From: Amphirosellinia nigrospora
Lineage: Eukaryota; Ascomycota; Sordariomycetes; Xylariales; Xylariaceae
Reading direction: 5' to 3'
DNA length: 64,000 nucleotides
Assembly: GCA_004123355.1 (NCBI GenBank)
Contig: SCHM01000002.1
Location: 186,001-250,000, forward strand
This document shows, piece by piece, positions 1 to 12,599 of this stretch. Every line of letters begins with the position of its first letter. The first letter of the stretch is position 1. The position numbers and the translations under genes are program-made. The notes under the pieces were generated by a model. That model made no database searches and had not been told where the DNA came from. It saw nothing but the letters and a program-made list of their open reading frames with translations.

Positions 1-1879
1 CGGAGCCGCGAGCCCGTGCGCACCGAGTACAGCGCGACGGTGCCTGGGATATCATCGTGAGCGGCGGCCACGACGCCCGTGTCCGCGTCGTACGCGAAGC
101 CGATGTCGGCGTGTGCTGTGTTCCGGTAGTGCTCGAACTTGATTACCGGCTGGGCTACGGCATTATTCGGGTCATGATCGTTCCCCCATTTTCCCCTGGG
201 GTTTTCACCCCTTCCATCTGGCTTATTCCGATAACGGCGGTTGAAACGGCCCCGTTGGGACTTGTAAGAGAGGTTATTGTCAGTATTACGACTTTTCCCG
301 GCTGTGGTATTGGTCTCGACTCTCTCGCCGTCGTCCTCTGCGCCGCGATACGATCGCACGAACCGTAGGTCGTATACTCCGAGCTGGTTCTGCAGTCCGG
401 CGACGAGGACCTGGTTTCCACCGCCTAGACACCTTAAGTGCGTGATAGTGGAAGGGAGTTTGAGATGTGACCACGATGCTTGCGGTATGCGTGTATCGGC
501 GGTGAACAGTGCCCCCGGCCGTCCGCCAAATCGCAAGACTTCGGGCTGGCTTGGGTGGAAGTCGATGGCGAAACGTCGCGGAATAGATCCGCCTGAGACT
601 GCCGTTTGGGGTTGGGTGAGAAGGGCGCTGGCGGCATCAGCCAGCCGGCGGAATTGCCTGAGGCGCGATCCCACTTGGCAACGCCTCTGCTGGTGCCCAC
701 GAGACATCTCAGTGGTGAGGATTCTGGCGCAGGCGCAATGCAGTGCGCTTCGTCGCCCTTGCTTATCCCGTGTATTCGTACAGTTACCCCAGATCCTATA
801 TCCTATTCAGTAGTGTGAATACTGAGTGCCAACAATTATATAAGGAAGGGGGTAATGAAGCCTACGGGATGATAGGGCAGTAGTGAAGCCATAAGGCGTG
901 GAATCGGGGAAACCAAGATTGGGAGAGTGGACATACTGTGGAGAGGGTCTTCGTCATGGTGGTCATCAGTGGGCAGGAAATACCACAGAGTGGTGAGATG
1001 GGATGACGACCCTGATGTCACAAGAATAAGGTCATTGTACGCGCTATACTTCAGATTTGTCAAGCGTGGTCCAAGATGCTCCTCCCAGTGCGTACGACGT
1101 GAATATGGTAGCCCGTAGTTAGCTAGGAGACGCTGATCGAGGCTATATCAGGACACAAAGTGAAATATTAGTCAAGTTAACATGGCTAGAAGAAGAAGAA
1201 GCTATCAAGTGGTTTATCAAATGAGCATTGATTTTCGGTCGGGATACCTACTGCTTATTCTTATCTCGGGGGAAATATGTTGAGAGTAGCACATCCCAAT
1301 CATTCAGTACTAAACTTTTTTTAGTATATCTCGACGCCATCAGCAAGAAAAGAACAAAGCATAGGTGCTGCCAGTGACGTACTCGCATACGCAGCGCACA
1401 CTCCAGCTCCGTGGTCAGAGCCCGCGATACACATGCGCTTGACTTGGCTTCCTCGGCCGGATGGTTGATCCATCAGGACGCGGCCTTTGTGCCGTAGACC
1501 CTCGACGAAACAAAAGCTTGTATATCGGCTTTCATGGCGCCATACTCGCGGGCAAAAAAACCGCCTGTCAACGGCTCATGGAGCACTCTGGCGCGCCTGA
1601 TCCGACTCTTAGCGAGGTCCGAGTGCCGCAGGACCGTCGCGGCATCCTCATCGCGGAGCTTCCGCCTCTTGACATTGCCAGAGAACCACGCAGCATTTGT
1701 GGGCGCTGTTTTGCCGCTCTCGACTTTGAAATAGCGCTTCTTCTCGGCATCTTCACAGAACTGTTAGTTATATAAAAGAGCGGAATGGTGAATGCATCTA
1801 TGAATGCATCTACCTGCAGCAGAGCAAACTGTGCATCGAGGTTGGGGAACAGACCGAAATAGTACCCAGGGATATCCAT
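1..1879 (-). CDS. DCAF4-like WD40-repeat protein, 3' part cut off by window edge
   Basis: The gene starts at ATG 1877-1879 and runs leftward out of the window. Exon 1 (1855-1879) encodes MDIPGYYF. A 104-nt intron with a CTAAC branch motif follows, and exon 2 resumes as DAEKKRYFKVESGKTAP, giving the PGYYFD..KKRYF signature at the N-terminus of DCAF4/WDR21-type WD40 proteins. Later exons read NYGLPYSRRTHWEEH, SSPLRCLVGTSRGVAKW, FAIDFHPSQPEVLRFGGRPG, TITHLRCLGGGNQVLVAGLQ and YRNTAHADIGFAYDADTGVV, which are beta-propeller blades. DCAF4 family members are substrate receptors of CUL4-DDB1 ubiquitin ligases; that role is inferred. The frame appears broken near 645 and near 1490, each time consistent with one missing base. 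Exon borders between 800 and 1450 are approximate. The family call is good; the exact orthology is not settled. Confidence 0.72.
1789..1812. repeat. Perfect 12-bp tandem duplication inside an intron
   Basis: The unit tgaatgcatcta occurs twice back to back within the first intron of the DCAF4-like gene. It does not touch the splice sites. Confidence 0.85.
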
Positions 1880-2281
1880 ACTTCGTGTTTCTCTTGGTCA
1901 AGCGCGGTAGACATGTAGAGGTGCATAATCCAGACACGGGCATTTTATTTTCTCTAGAGGGAGTGCAGGTGGCAAGGTAATGTACCTATAGGTAGCAATC
2001 CTGCCCCTCCGTGGTCATAACGCCCAAAGTCAAAATATTTAGCCAGTGCTGCAAGCAACATTACAGCAGTCTTTACGCGTACCTGTGTCGAGGCAATTGG
2101 TACAAATCACAAATAGTTAGACATACACGGCCACAATGGTAATAATTTTACTTTCTTCTTATTTATTAAGTCTAAAAGACGTATAGGTAGGGTATATGAC
2201 CGAAGTCCGCCCGCCGCATCGTTCAGTTTACAAAAATGAAATTATAAAGAGTGATTGTTCGACCCCGAGCCAGACGGAGAA
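1880..2281. other. Intergenic: promoter of the DCAF4-like gene and 3' region of pma1
   Basis: This is about 400 bases between two minus-strand genes. It is moderately AT-rich, with short A/T tracts around 2130-2180. I see no gene in it. Confidence 0.6.
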
Positions 2282-5200
2282 CTATCTATACACCGAAAGG
2301 CAAAAGGTATGTAACACAAACAAAGAAGGGGGCCGAGTGGCGTGGCATGGCGGGTGATGCCGCGCCGTCTCACAGTTCGACCAATACGACGACTTTTCGT
2401 GCTGCGTGGAGACGCGTTGGAGTGAGACCACTGTGAAACAAGTTAGCTAGGGGGGGTCAATCATGCGAGGAAGATCCGTATAAAACTCACCAAAGTCCTC
2501 GAGGGAGCGTTGCTTCTGGCTTCCCTTGGGCGACTTGCCGTGCATAAGGTTGTCGAAGCCAGAGCTGTCCTGAAGGAAGTAGTAGATACCACCCATAACG
2601 CTGAAGACACCGAACGAGAAAATCCAGATACGGACGACAGCGACAATGTGAGTATAGCCGTGCTCGAAGAAGCCAAAGAGACAGAAGAAAGTGGCCAGAA
2701 GATCGACGACGAGAATGGCACCGGAAAGTTGCCACGAGGGGATGGAGGACCAGAAAGGACCATTGGCACGGGTAATGAAGATGAGCCAGTTCTCAGTGAG
2801 CGAGATCTCGAGGAACAGGACCTCGTCAAGGTTACCGTTGTTCTGAACAATACCGCCGTTCTCGCCGTTGACGTACAGGGTGGTGACAGTAATCCAAGTA
2901 CCAATAGCAAGAATGATTCCGAGGACGACGGAGAGACCCCACAGCTTGGGCAGGTTCCACTTGACGGGACTCATGGAGTACGGAGCATTGTCGTAGGCGA
3001 TGGCTAGGGTGGCAACGTCGGCGAAAATGGCAATGAAAACGACAAGCTCAATGTTGAGGGATCGGTTGAGGATGGCAATCCACAGACCCAAGTAGATCTC
3101 CAAGTGAAGAGAAAGAGCGATACGGTAGACAACGTAAGCGTACATGCGGTGGAAAATCTGGCGAGAAGTCTTAAGGGCGTCAATAATAGCACCAAGACCG
3201 GGAGCCAAGAAAACGATATCAGCGGCGGAACGAGCAGCATCGGAGGCACCCTCGACAGCAATACCAGTATCGGCCTTCTTTAGCGAGGGAGCATCGTTGA
3301 CACCGTCACCAGTCATACCGACAAGGTAACCACGCTGTTGCAGAATCTCGACGACATTGTACTTGTGCTGGGGGAAAACCTCGGCAAAACCATCAGCAGC
3401 CTCGACGAAATCGTAGACCTCAGAACCAGGCATGTCACCACCACCACCGAGACCGAGACGCTCAGCATTGTAAACGTTGGTACCAAGGCCGAGTTGACGA
3501 GAGGTCTCACGAGCAATACCGACAGCGTCACCAGTAAGCATCTTAATAGAAAGACCCATACGCTTAGCCTCGTTGATAGTGCGAGCAGTATCGTGACGGG
3601 GAGGATCAGAGCAGGGCATGATACCAAGGATTTCCCAGGCACCCTCGCCACGCTTGCGGGCAACACCAAGAGAACGGAAACCACGAGTGGCGAATTCAGC
3701 AACCTTGTTCTTGTAGGCCTGGTCAATATCCTCGGGAACGGGGTGGTCTTCAGCGACAGTCTTCAAGACGAACAGAGGAGCACCCTTGACGCAAGTGATA
3801 ACTTCGCCCTGGGGGGACTCGACGATGGCAGTAACCTTTTTGGAGACAGGGTCGAAGGGGAAAAACTCGCGAACGACGTATCGGGACAGGACACCCTTGG
3901 CACGGGGTAGTACTTGAGAGCCTTAAGGAAAGCCTTGTCGATGGCATCCATACCCTTCTTCTTGCGAGAAGCAGCCAAGCAAGCAGTAAGCATGAGGTCA
4001 TCAGGCTCAACACCAGCAACAGTGAAGGGCTCAGCAAGAGAAAGCTTGTTCTTGGTGAGAGTACCGGTCTTGTCAGAGCACAGGATCTCAACACCAGCCA
4101 GGGACTCAATGGCGGAGAGCTTCTGAACAATGGCCTTCTTCTTGGCGAGGTAGGCAGCACCGACAGCCATAGTGGTGGTGACGACAGCGGGAAGACCAAC
4201 AGGGACACCCACGATGGTGATGGCAAGGGTGAAGGCAAGAATGTCGACGATAGGGTTGGAGCGGTAGAAAGACGAGACCCAGACAACTAGCAGAGTGGCG
4301 ATGACGAGGACTAGCAGAATCGTACCAATGCCGTTTAGAACCTCAGTGAAATGGCCACTGCCGCCAGAAGCTTGGCTGACCAGGGCGGCAGCACGACCGA
4401 CGAAAGTGTTGTCACCAGTAGCAGTGACGACCATGAAGGCCTCACCACGCTTGACGGCAGAAGAAGCGAAGCACTGGTCATCCTTGTGCTTGTCGACAGC
4501 GAGAGACTCGCCGGTGAGGGCAGACTGATCAACTTGCAGGAAGGCATCGTCGGTGACGATACGACCATCAGCAGGAATAATGGTACCCTCTTCAACCTGG
4601 AGGATATCGCCGGGAACAACCTCAGGAGCCTCGATCTCCTGGAGGTTACCATTACGTAGAACAACAGCCTTGAGAGCAAGAGTCTTCTTCAACTCATCGA
4701 CAATCGAACCAGCCTGGTATTCCTGAATGAAACCAACAGCAGCGTTGAGAAGGAGCAGAGCAATAATGACACCGAAATCGACCCAATCTTCCAAACCAGC
4801 AGCGAGGACAGCAGCGGCCTCCATGACGAACTGGATAGGACCAACGAAGAAACCCTGTGACAAAACGGTTAGATCTGTCCCAACCTACAAGCAACCGGGG
4901 CAAGCTTACGAAGAACTTGAGCAGGAGATTCTCCTTCTCCTCCTTCATTTGATTGAGACCATACTTCCGGCGACGCTCAGTAACCTGGGCTATATATTCA
5001 TTAGCGACGATGTTGCCACTAAGCCCTGCGCACCTCACTTCTCCCCAGTGTCGTGGCGGTTGATCACACAGTTGCGCAAGGCCAAGCAGCGTTGAGACTT
5101 ACAGTCGGTCAAACCCGAACGAGTGTCGGTGTTGAGCATCTCCTCGGGAATCGTGCGGCCCTGACCAGGGCTAGCGCCCTCCTCCTCCTCTTCTTCCTCG

Positions 5201-5388
5201 CCACCATCTTGAGACTCGAGGTCCTCGATCAGCGCATCGATATCCTCATCCTCCTCCTCAGGCTCTTCGGCCTTTGTCTTGGTGGCAGGAACGTGCTCGG
5301 GGTTGTGGTGAGCTGCCTTCTCGTCGAAGTTACCCGACTCGATGTTGGTGTTGATTGCCGGCGCAGCGGCGGTATTAGGCTCAGCCAT
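2282..5388 (-). CDS. pma1: Plasma-membrane H+-transporting P-type ATPase (PMA1)
   Basis: ATP-driven proton pump that energises the plasma membrane. Exons: 5103-5388, 4910-4989, 2491-4854 and 2282-2430. The N-terminus carries the acidic [13 protein letters not shown] stretch typical of fungal PMA1, then [16 protein letters not shown]. The catalytic-aspartate motif [12 protein letters not shown], the [20 protein letters not shown] nucleotide-binding segment, the [18 protein letters not shown] hinge and ten expected membrane helices follow. One base is missing in a C run (G run 3904-3907 on the plus strand); with it the exon lengths sum to a whole frame of about 959 codons. The last intron (2431-2490) splits LEDF from [14 protein letters not shown], the C-terminal regulatory tail. 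After HEKS this reading adds about 35 residues not seen in the family, so the true stop is uncertain. The strong conservation argues that the frameshift is a sequence error. Confidence 0.95.
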
Positions 5389-6090
5389 GGCGGCGAGGAC
5401 TATTACTATAGTCGAGATCTACTCGTTTTCCCAAACTACTACTGAAAGAATTGATGTTAGGACGCCGGCTTAACGTAGGGCTGGGCTGGTTATTGAGAGT
5501 GCGGCTCCTGCAGGAAAATACAACAGCTGTGGGGAGGGAGCATCTGCGGTTGGAATGCTAGGAACTAGGGGAAATGATGTTGTTGCGATGGCGAGACGGA
5601 GGGAGCCGACAGGAATTGGGACTGAGATTGGACCTACAGAACAATAACACAAATTGATAAGGGGAGAGAGGGAGAGGGAGAACGTATGGTGGAAGTCACC
5701 AGCGTCGAGAGCTTATTGATAGTTGACGAGTCGCAATGAACAAGTCTCAACGCGGTAAGAGAGAAAAGAGAAACGAAACCGTCAATTGCGACGGGCAGCG
5801 CGCTTTTTTAAAGGATAAGAGGCTAAGGACGGAGGGCAAGCAAGATGCTGGATGGATCCGCCGCAGAAGCTCTTCTCCAAAACGGGTGCAGGTTGGCCAG
5901 GTTAGCAAGGTTAGCCAAGCAAAAGTTAGCCAGGGCCGCCGGGGCCATCGTGCTCGGTGTCTCGCGACCTCGCGCTACAGTGCGGGCCCACCCCGTGCCA
6001 TCCTTCGGTGCGACCTATCACCTAGCAGGGCCATGGTGAATGAGGAGCCAATCTACTGTAGCTCCCAGCAAGCTAGTCATTGCCAGAACT

Positions 6091-6123
6091 GTATTGTATT
6101 GTATTGTATCGTATTGTATTGTA
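6091..6123. repeat. (GTATT)n pentanucleotide microsatellite
   Basis: Six and a half units of gtatt in tandem with one T-to-C interruption, upstream of pma1. Confidence 0.9.
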
Positions 6124-7745
6124 GGTAAGTACACAGCAGATACAGAAGACCCTACTTCAGTATTACCAGTATTACCTTCCTCACACGCCTCCTCACTTCA
6201 TTTATTGATTCAAGTACTCCGTACCCATTCACCTTTGACCCTTCATGGACCCTTCATGACGTTAATGATGTTGTTGACTCGCACATTGTCTACCTAAGCC
6301 CAGCATCTCTGTACTCATTCCAGAGGATAGATTGCTGTGAATGCGCATCATTGTTGCTTGCACTTACCTTGGGCTGACAGTTAATATTACCTTCTAACAA
6401 AGAAAACGAGCTATAATGTGACTACCACAATCCCCAATTACAGGTAGTGCATGCTGTACAGCCGGTCGGTATTCCCAGCGTTGATAAGATGTCGACTTCA
6501 ATGGGGAAAATAATCCCAACCACCTAGACACAGTCAGATTACCGACATAAACACACTGTAAAATCATGTCCCTACTACTGCGCCAAAAGTTGGGTGGCCC
6601 CGCTTTGGCCTGGTGCATCATCTTGGTCCGGAACAAAGTACAGTCGTAGTACATGTAGGTAAATCACTCACTCAACTTTTTCCTCACTTGCCATGACGAC
6701 AGACCGCAACGATGCCAAATATGCCTCGAATCGCCGACTTATTCATTTTCTCTACTCGGCAGCCTCTTAAATAGCAGCATTTTCTTTTTATGGGCTATAG
6801 AAAGCTGACCCCCATGCAATTGGCTAGTTCGGACATCTCTTTGCCCTCAGCGACCCCAAAGTTACTGACTTTTAGGTTCGCCGTTGGGTACGAGATTGTT
6901 TTGATCAGAATTTTCCGATCAAAACACAGGTTCCTGTCTCCGTGCCCCGTCCCGAGCAACATGAGCAAGTAGTGCACTGTACATGGTACATGGCCAGTGA
7001 GGGCCCACATAAGCACGGGCAGCACGGGCCATCCCTGTACCCAGCGGTACTGGCAGTCTACTTTACCCCAGTTATTATATTGTCCGTACAGCAATCTGCA
7101 GTCGGCTGCAGCTACCTAGTACGCCCCAGTCGAGCGACCCAGGTACATGCTAAGTCCCGCATCCTTTAGCATCCTGATGTCTCCCTCGTTGCAGTATCGA
7201 AGGTTAGCTGCCATACCCACTATAGCTTCAGGGTCAAACGCGGGCCTGCTTCAGGGCCTGCGCGGCCACTCGATAAGAGCTGATAGAACAATTGCGGTAA
7301 TAAGGATAGGGTGATGCTGGCACATCGTGGAGCAAGGTTCTCGGTCTTAATCGGTTCCCTAGTTAGAAACCCACACCAGACGATTCGTGCGAGTCGCGAG
7401 GCCAGCCGAGATACATATACATACCCGCATGGTGTACACTGTGTTTTATACTGTACGAAGGTCTCCTTCACGTACACTACATTATACATTATCCCATGAG
7501 CAATTAAACGCTCAAACAGCCACACATGCAACCTGCTGGCACGAGACGTGGCCTTGACAGCATTACCTAAGATAGCAACTACAGCAACTACAGCACACTA
7601 TGCTCTGCGGCCCGAGCTGAGGGTTTACAGACACACAAGGAGGTTGATGTCGAACCTCGGGCAACCGTCCGTGCTTCTTGAGCTATTTTCCTCGCTGCGT
7701 TCTTATACGTAGGCCAACGCTGGTCAGGACCTTACACAAACTGCG

Positions 7746-7772
7746 CTTAATTGCCTTAATTGCCTTAATTGC
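7746..7772. repeat. Three tandem copies of a 9-bp unit (cttaattgc)
   Basis: Three perfect copies of cttaattgc in non-coding sequence. Confidence 0.9.
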
Positions 7773-10700
7773 GCGTATTCACCAAGGAGCTTAGTACGGG
7801 TACGTATGTTGTGTATATAGTTTGCTCTAATGTCTCCGTGGAGATTATTCAGGTGTCGGCCCTTCGAACTGAATCCTACGTATTCTAAAAACGGTGTGGA
7901 ATGGCCTGCTCCTAATTAGAAGCCGCAGGCAATCTATTCAATCTCATCAAACCATGATAGTAAGGAGTCTAGTTAAGAAGGGATGTAGTTGGAACTTCAT
8001 CCAGGGTCTTTTGCTGTCCAGCTGTGGCTGACAACATACAGCATACTACGTCATGCGGCCTTGATTTCGCCTTTCCGTCAGCCTCCATGGGACAGGCGGA
8101 TATTGCATTGCCGGATGGCATGGCCCTTTCACGCCGTGCTTAAGGGGGCCAACTCACGCAAATTCGACGCTACTTCTTGCGTACTACTTGCACGATTAGG
8201 CTAGGGCTCACCGACAAACCGCCCAACACAGCACAGCACCTGACCACGAGGACACTACACTATAAGACGTTCCGTCCCAAGTGTTCCGACCTGTCGCAGC
8301 TAAAGCAGATAGAGTATTCGCTCGGGATGGCCGCTTCCCCACCACCCTTCGGTGTGTGCAGACGCAGAAGCGCCTAAGTTGCGGCAATTCTTCGTCGCTT
8401 CTAGAAGCCGATTTCCCTACGCTACGACAATTTTCCGTGATGTGCTTTCACGCCTGCAGCACCTTGGGCTCCGATACGGCGGTCGGCCATGGTCGCCATC
8501 GCGACCCCGATACCCCACAATCTTTCATCGACGTCCATCGACAATGAATACAAGTAGACAGTACCGACATTAACATGAATATCATTATCTGGCCAGGCCC
8601 CAATGTATAAGTCTCTTCCGACTATGCTAGCACCATAAATACTGCAGTCAAACTACGGGAGAAGGCCCTGTCCAAAGTGTGGTAGATCCTCATGTGCCAG
8701 CTTGACTCGCTCGTGACGCTGGAGCATCACCCATCTCCAGCTGGCTGACGAACCGCCTCAGCTTCCTCTCGTTGCAAGCTCGGCCGCGCAACAGAGCCAC
8801 CGTGCGGTAGCAACGTGCGATGTTGCATTACAAGCAATGAAAACGCAAGCAACCAGCCCTCGTGGGATCCCCACATTGTAGAAATCCCCCATAGCTCATC
8901 TACTTTGTGGCCAATCAAACCGACGTACCATGAAAACAATATCCAGAATGGGATTCGCCCTGCAAGGGTTCAGCTCGTAGTCTCGGCTAGTGTGATTGCG
9001 TTATTACTGGGGAAGTCTCTCCTCAGCGAAGAGACGGTTGGAAGGGAATGAATGACTAAGACAAATATTTCCAGTACCTTGGCCCAGTCCCAGGCACAGT
9101 GTTGTTGCGAGCTGATGAGACGACACGCTGCCCATCGCCACAGTACGCATGTACTGTGCCGACACAGAAAGCGAGAAGCCACCAACACTAACAAACGTAC
9201 TGTAGGTACATGGAAGTATCTTGCGCGCCTCCACGCCGAGTCCCGCCTCTAGCCAATGGGTTCTTACTCGGACATTTGGCTCTTGTCAACGCAGTCTCGT
9301 GGAGATTATTCATCGCTAGTTTGTCTTGTCACAAGCGCGCCTATATCATCTAAGTGTTGAGGCTCGCGCTGTTGACGCAGAATCTGGCATTTCCGGAAAG
9401 CGACAGGCTCAAATAGGCGATCATTTCCTGCCAAGGCACGTACATATAAAGGTAAGATTATGGCGCACGTTACACCGAGCTCGCAGCGTTTGTATGCTCG
9501 CTCCAACGGCGTGTCAAGTGTCAAGCCAGATGACGAAATGCGCCTCCAGCCGAATCCCATCCCACGCGAAGAATGAGACAAACCTGGATCGGATGCTATA
9601 CTACTTGTATGGAAGGAAGCTGATGGGCCTCACCGCACGTGTCACTACATATGCATGTAGAATACACCAATCTGATCAACTACCGGTATAGCAAGGGTCA
9701 TGTCACGCACGGTCGCGCGGATGAAACTCGAACCCAATGCTTAATTGCTGAAGTTTGAAGCTTGAAACAGCCGAATCCGAGGCAATTGCCAATCCGTTTG
9801 TTGTTACATTCATGATCGCAATATCGCTTGCACTGTACATACCGTACTATTGCAGACGAGAAACAATAGGGATTCTGTGAATTGACGACGACCCGCTCGT
9901 TGCCCGTTACCCGTTCAGGACCCGTTGACACTATTCGATACTCGCCCCGACTATCCACTCCTCCGTGGGGCACGAGTCAGCAGTAAGAACCACCAGATCG
10001 CATTATCGTGACGGAAAATGGAATCACGGCTCGGCCAATGGAAGCTATAGCGGCGCTAATTGCGCTAACTTGTGGTTTTCAGTTCGCCGGCGAACGTTCA
10101 CGATACTAGCACCATCAAAGATTTAAAAAATTACCCAAAACAACGTTTCGCCAATCTACTTAGCGAAGCCCAGCGTCCGAGGCTAAAAGATTTAGTACCA
10201 GCTTGTTCCTGACTAACAATCCTAAAATTCCAAGGGTCTTCTCATAATCAAACTTACCACTGTCACCGCCCAATCCAATACTAGCTCATCGACACGGAAC
10301 ATTGTTGTAGAACAACCCTATTAATAGAAAGATGATCTGATAATGACATGCCCACTAGCAAAACTTGTCTACTTCAGGCTTAACAGAAGCCACAAGTGTC
10401 TACTTGAAATATCCAATTGCCAAGATCCATTTCGCCCCAGTATTGGTATTCGTCTTAGTCCATTCGTTTGTTTTGATAGATATTAACACAATATCGCGCG
10501 CTCCCTCGGCCGACCAATTTGGGGCTTACGGTGCTGACCACCTTCGCCTCGTTCATAAAAGCGCGGTTAGAGGTAGACCAGGCCACATCCCGATTCCCCA
10601 TCCGGAAACCCGCCATCAAGATTTGGCCCTTGGCTTCGTCACGCCAAGCAACCCTGGCATGTCTAGCGTATGCGTATCGGAGCATTGTACATATGGCATC

Positions 10701-11559
10701 GTCTAGGTATATAGGAACCACGATCCTTATAAGTCCGATTCCACATCTAAATCTATATTAGAATCATGCATCAAAGCCAGGTAATCATCGAGTTGTTGGT
10801 TGTTCTACCCTATCTCTCATTTCGTACAGTTTTTCGGTATATGTAATAGTACAAGCCAAGGCTTCCGGGCTAGAACGAGTGGGCCGGAAATCGTCGCCAT
10901 CGCCGCAGTCATCTCTTACCCCAGAGTCCTTGCGGTTAGGGGGGGAAGTAGTGCAGTTCCGTATTATGGTTTGATAATAGTGACAGTGACGGTCTCACTT
11001 CTCCGATGCTTGTTCAAGAGCCGCCTATGTTGTAGTATCGGATAATCCGACGCCACAGAGCTTACTATGTAGAAACAATTTCGAGATTCCCTAATGCCAA
11101 GATGACGAGAAGCCTCTGCCATCGACTCAGACATGTTAGTCCAGCAACCCTACAACTTATCGTATGGCTAAAACCCCGAATGGGCTGCCAATCTCTCTAC
11201 CCGCGTCACCGCCATCTCGCATATATCGATTTGGTGTACTGTTAAATATAGCATCATCCCCTATAATCGACTGCCAAGTACAATCGCCGACCACCAAATC
11301 CAAAGGTCTCTCAATGGCGCCAAGCCGTAGATAATCTAGCAAATGGAGGACTTGGCATGTTACAAGTATTGCGAACATCTACGCACCTACACGATTCCCG
11401 TCGCAAGAAAGGAACCGAGTTTTACAGTTAGGCACGGTAATATCCTCTGGGCTAGGTCTTCTTTTCGAATTATCCTTCCCTAAGCCCGGAGTACGTAAAT
11501 GAGACAGCCAAGAATTTCTAGCACCATGGCACAAGATGAGGAAGAGTGCTGAGTTCTCC

Positions 11560-11960
11560 CACGGCCATTGTTTTCACCGCACGATGCCCTGACTGGGTTG
11601 TATCTTGTTTCGGCATTCCCAGCGGAGGAACCGCCTTTTCCCCCGGAGATCGGCAGGGGGTGGGCGTCGTCAACCAACCAACCAACCCCAAATCCGTCCC
11701 CGCGACAACTCCGTTGGCCCAGCTTCGCGCTGCGCGATTCTTGCGTCGCTGCGGCCCCCCGACCGCCTCCTCTGCTCCGTCAGTCACAGCTGCTGCGACA
11801 TTATGGGGAACGCGGGGCGGGATTTTTCAAGGTGCAAAAGGGTCAAGTTGGACAGGGGGTTCTTTTTTTCCTTTCTACACGGGATTCGAGACATTGATTA
11901 ATTGAGGGTTTCTGATTGGGGAGGGGCCCCCCCGGAGCTCTCCACATATGCCGCAATAAG
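11560..11960. other. C/G-rich, pyrimidine-run block without a recognisable gene
   Basis: This block has long C and G runs, a repeated caacc patch and a T-run, unlike its AT-balanced surroundings. It resembles fungal promoter or leader sequence. Frames of about 100-120 residues overlap in several phases, which suggests base composition rather than coding. No gene is identifiable downstream. Confidence 0.35.
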
Positions 11961-12538
11961 CTTGGGCATCGAAGAGCCAAGACGGGAAAGGGTCTTGAGG
12001 CTTTTTTTTCTATGTGCTCGCGTTTCCCCCTTCCTTTTTGGGTGCTAATATCAGGAACGAAAGTGAATTCGCGCGGGTCTTGATACGCGCCCTAACTACA
12101 CGAACGAATCCCGTAAGCTAGGTTGCCGTTGTACTTGTCATGTTACATACATGCTATTATTATTATGATAGCTGGATACTACATTCGAGGGATTCACCCA
12201 GCCAGAGCCCAGCTATCTGGAAATAGGGAGAAGTAACTTTTTATGGGACCTTGACCCGTGATAATTTGTTATTATAGGCCTAGCTTCTGATACTTGGAAC
12301 ATGTGTTTCCCGGAACCGAGGCGAGAGTTACACCGCTCTATAATTATCAGGACTCAGGTTTCGTGTTTGTTTAGGAAGCATTTCCTTGGCTTCTTGTTTC
12401 TAGCGCAACTCGGACTACAACAACAAAGTGCTGTAGTAGGTAGACAAAGCCCAGGTATGTACTTCGGTATCATGGCTACCGTAACCTAGAGTTGTGGATT
12501 AAAGGAGCGATCTGCGCTTGCCTCAAGAAGAATGCACG

Positions 12539-12599
12539 CCGCATGCATGCAGCATGCATGGATCAACCATCCATGCGCCTCGGCAGGCAGGCAGGCAGG
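12539..12599. repeat. Palindromic GCATGCATGC patch followed by (GGCA)n
   Basis: The segment has two gcatgcatg palindromes and an 8-bp hairpin (gcatggat / atccatgc), followed by four tandem ggca units at 12582-12599. Confidence 0.7.

Noticed and set aside
3900-3915. pma1 as a pseudogene
   Set aside because: Only one base is missing in more than 2.8 kb of otherwise conserved coding sequence, and the same type of lesion recurs across unrelated genes; an error is more likely.
2510-4659. Long plus-strand frames opposite pma1
   Set aside because: They are antisense shadows of the strongly biased pma1 codons.
8177-8573. Three overlapping plus-strand frames of 66-88 codons
   Set aside because: No preferred phase, no motif and no good start context.
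9306-9691. Long overlapping frames on both strands
   Set aside because: Neither shows domain features; stop-free stretches on both strands at once suggest chance composition.
9720-9745. B-box-like gggttcgag on the minus strand
   Set aside because: No A box, no cloverleaf stems and no terminator at the right spacing.
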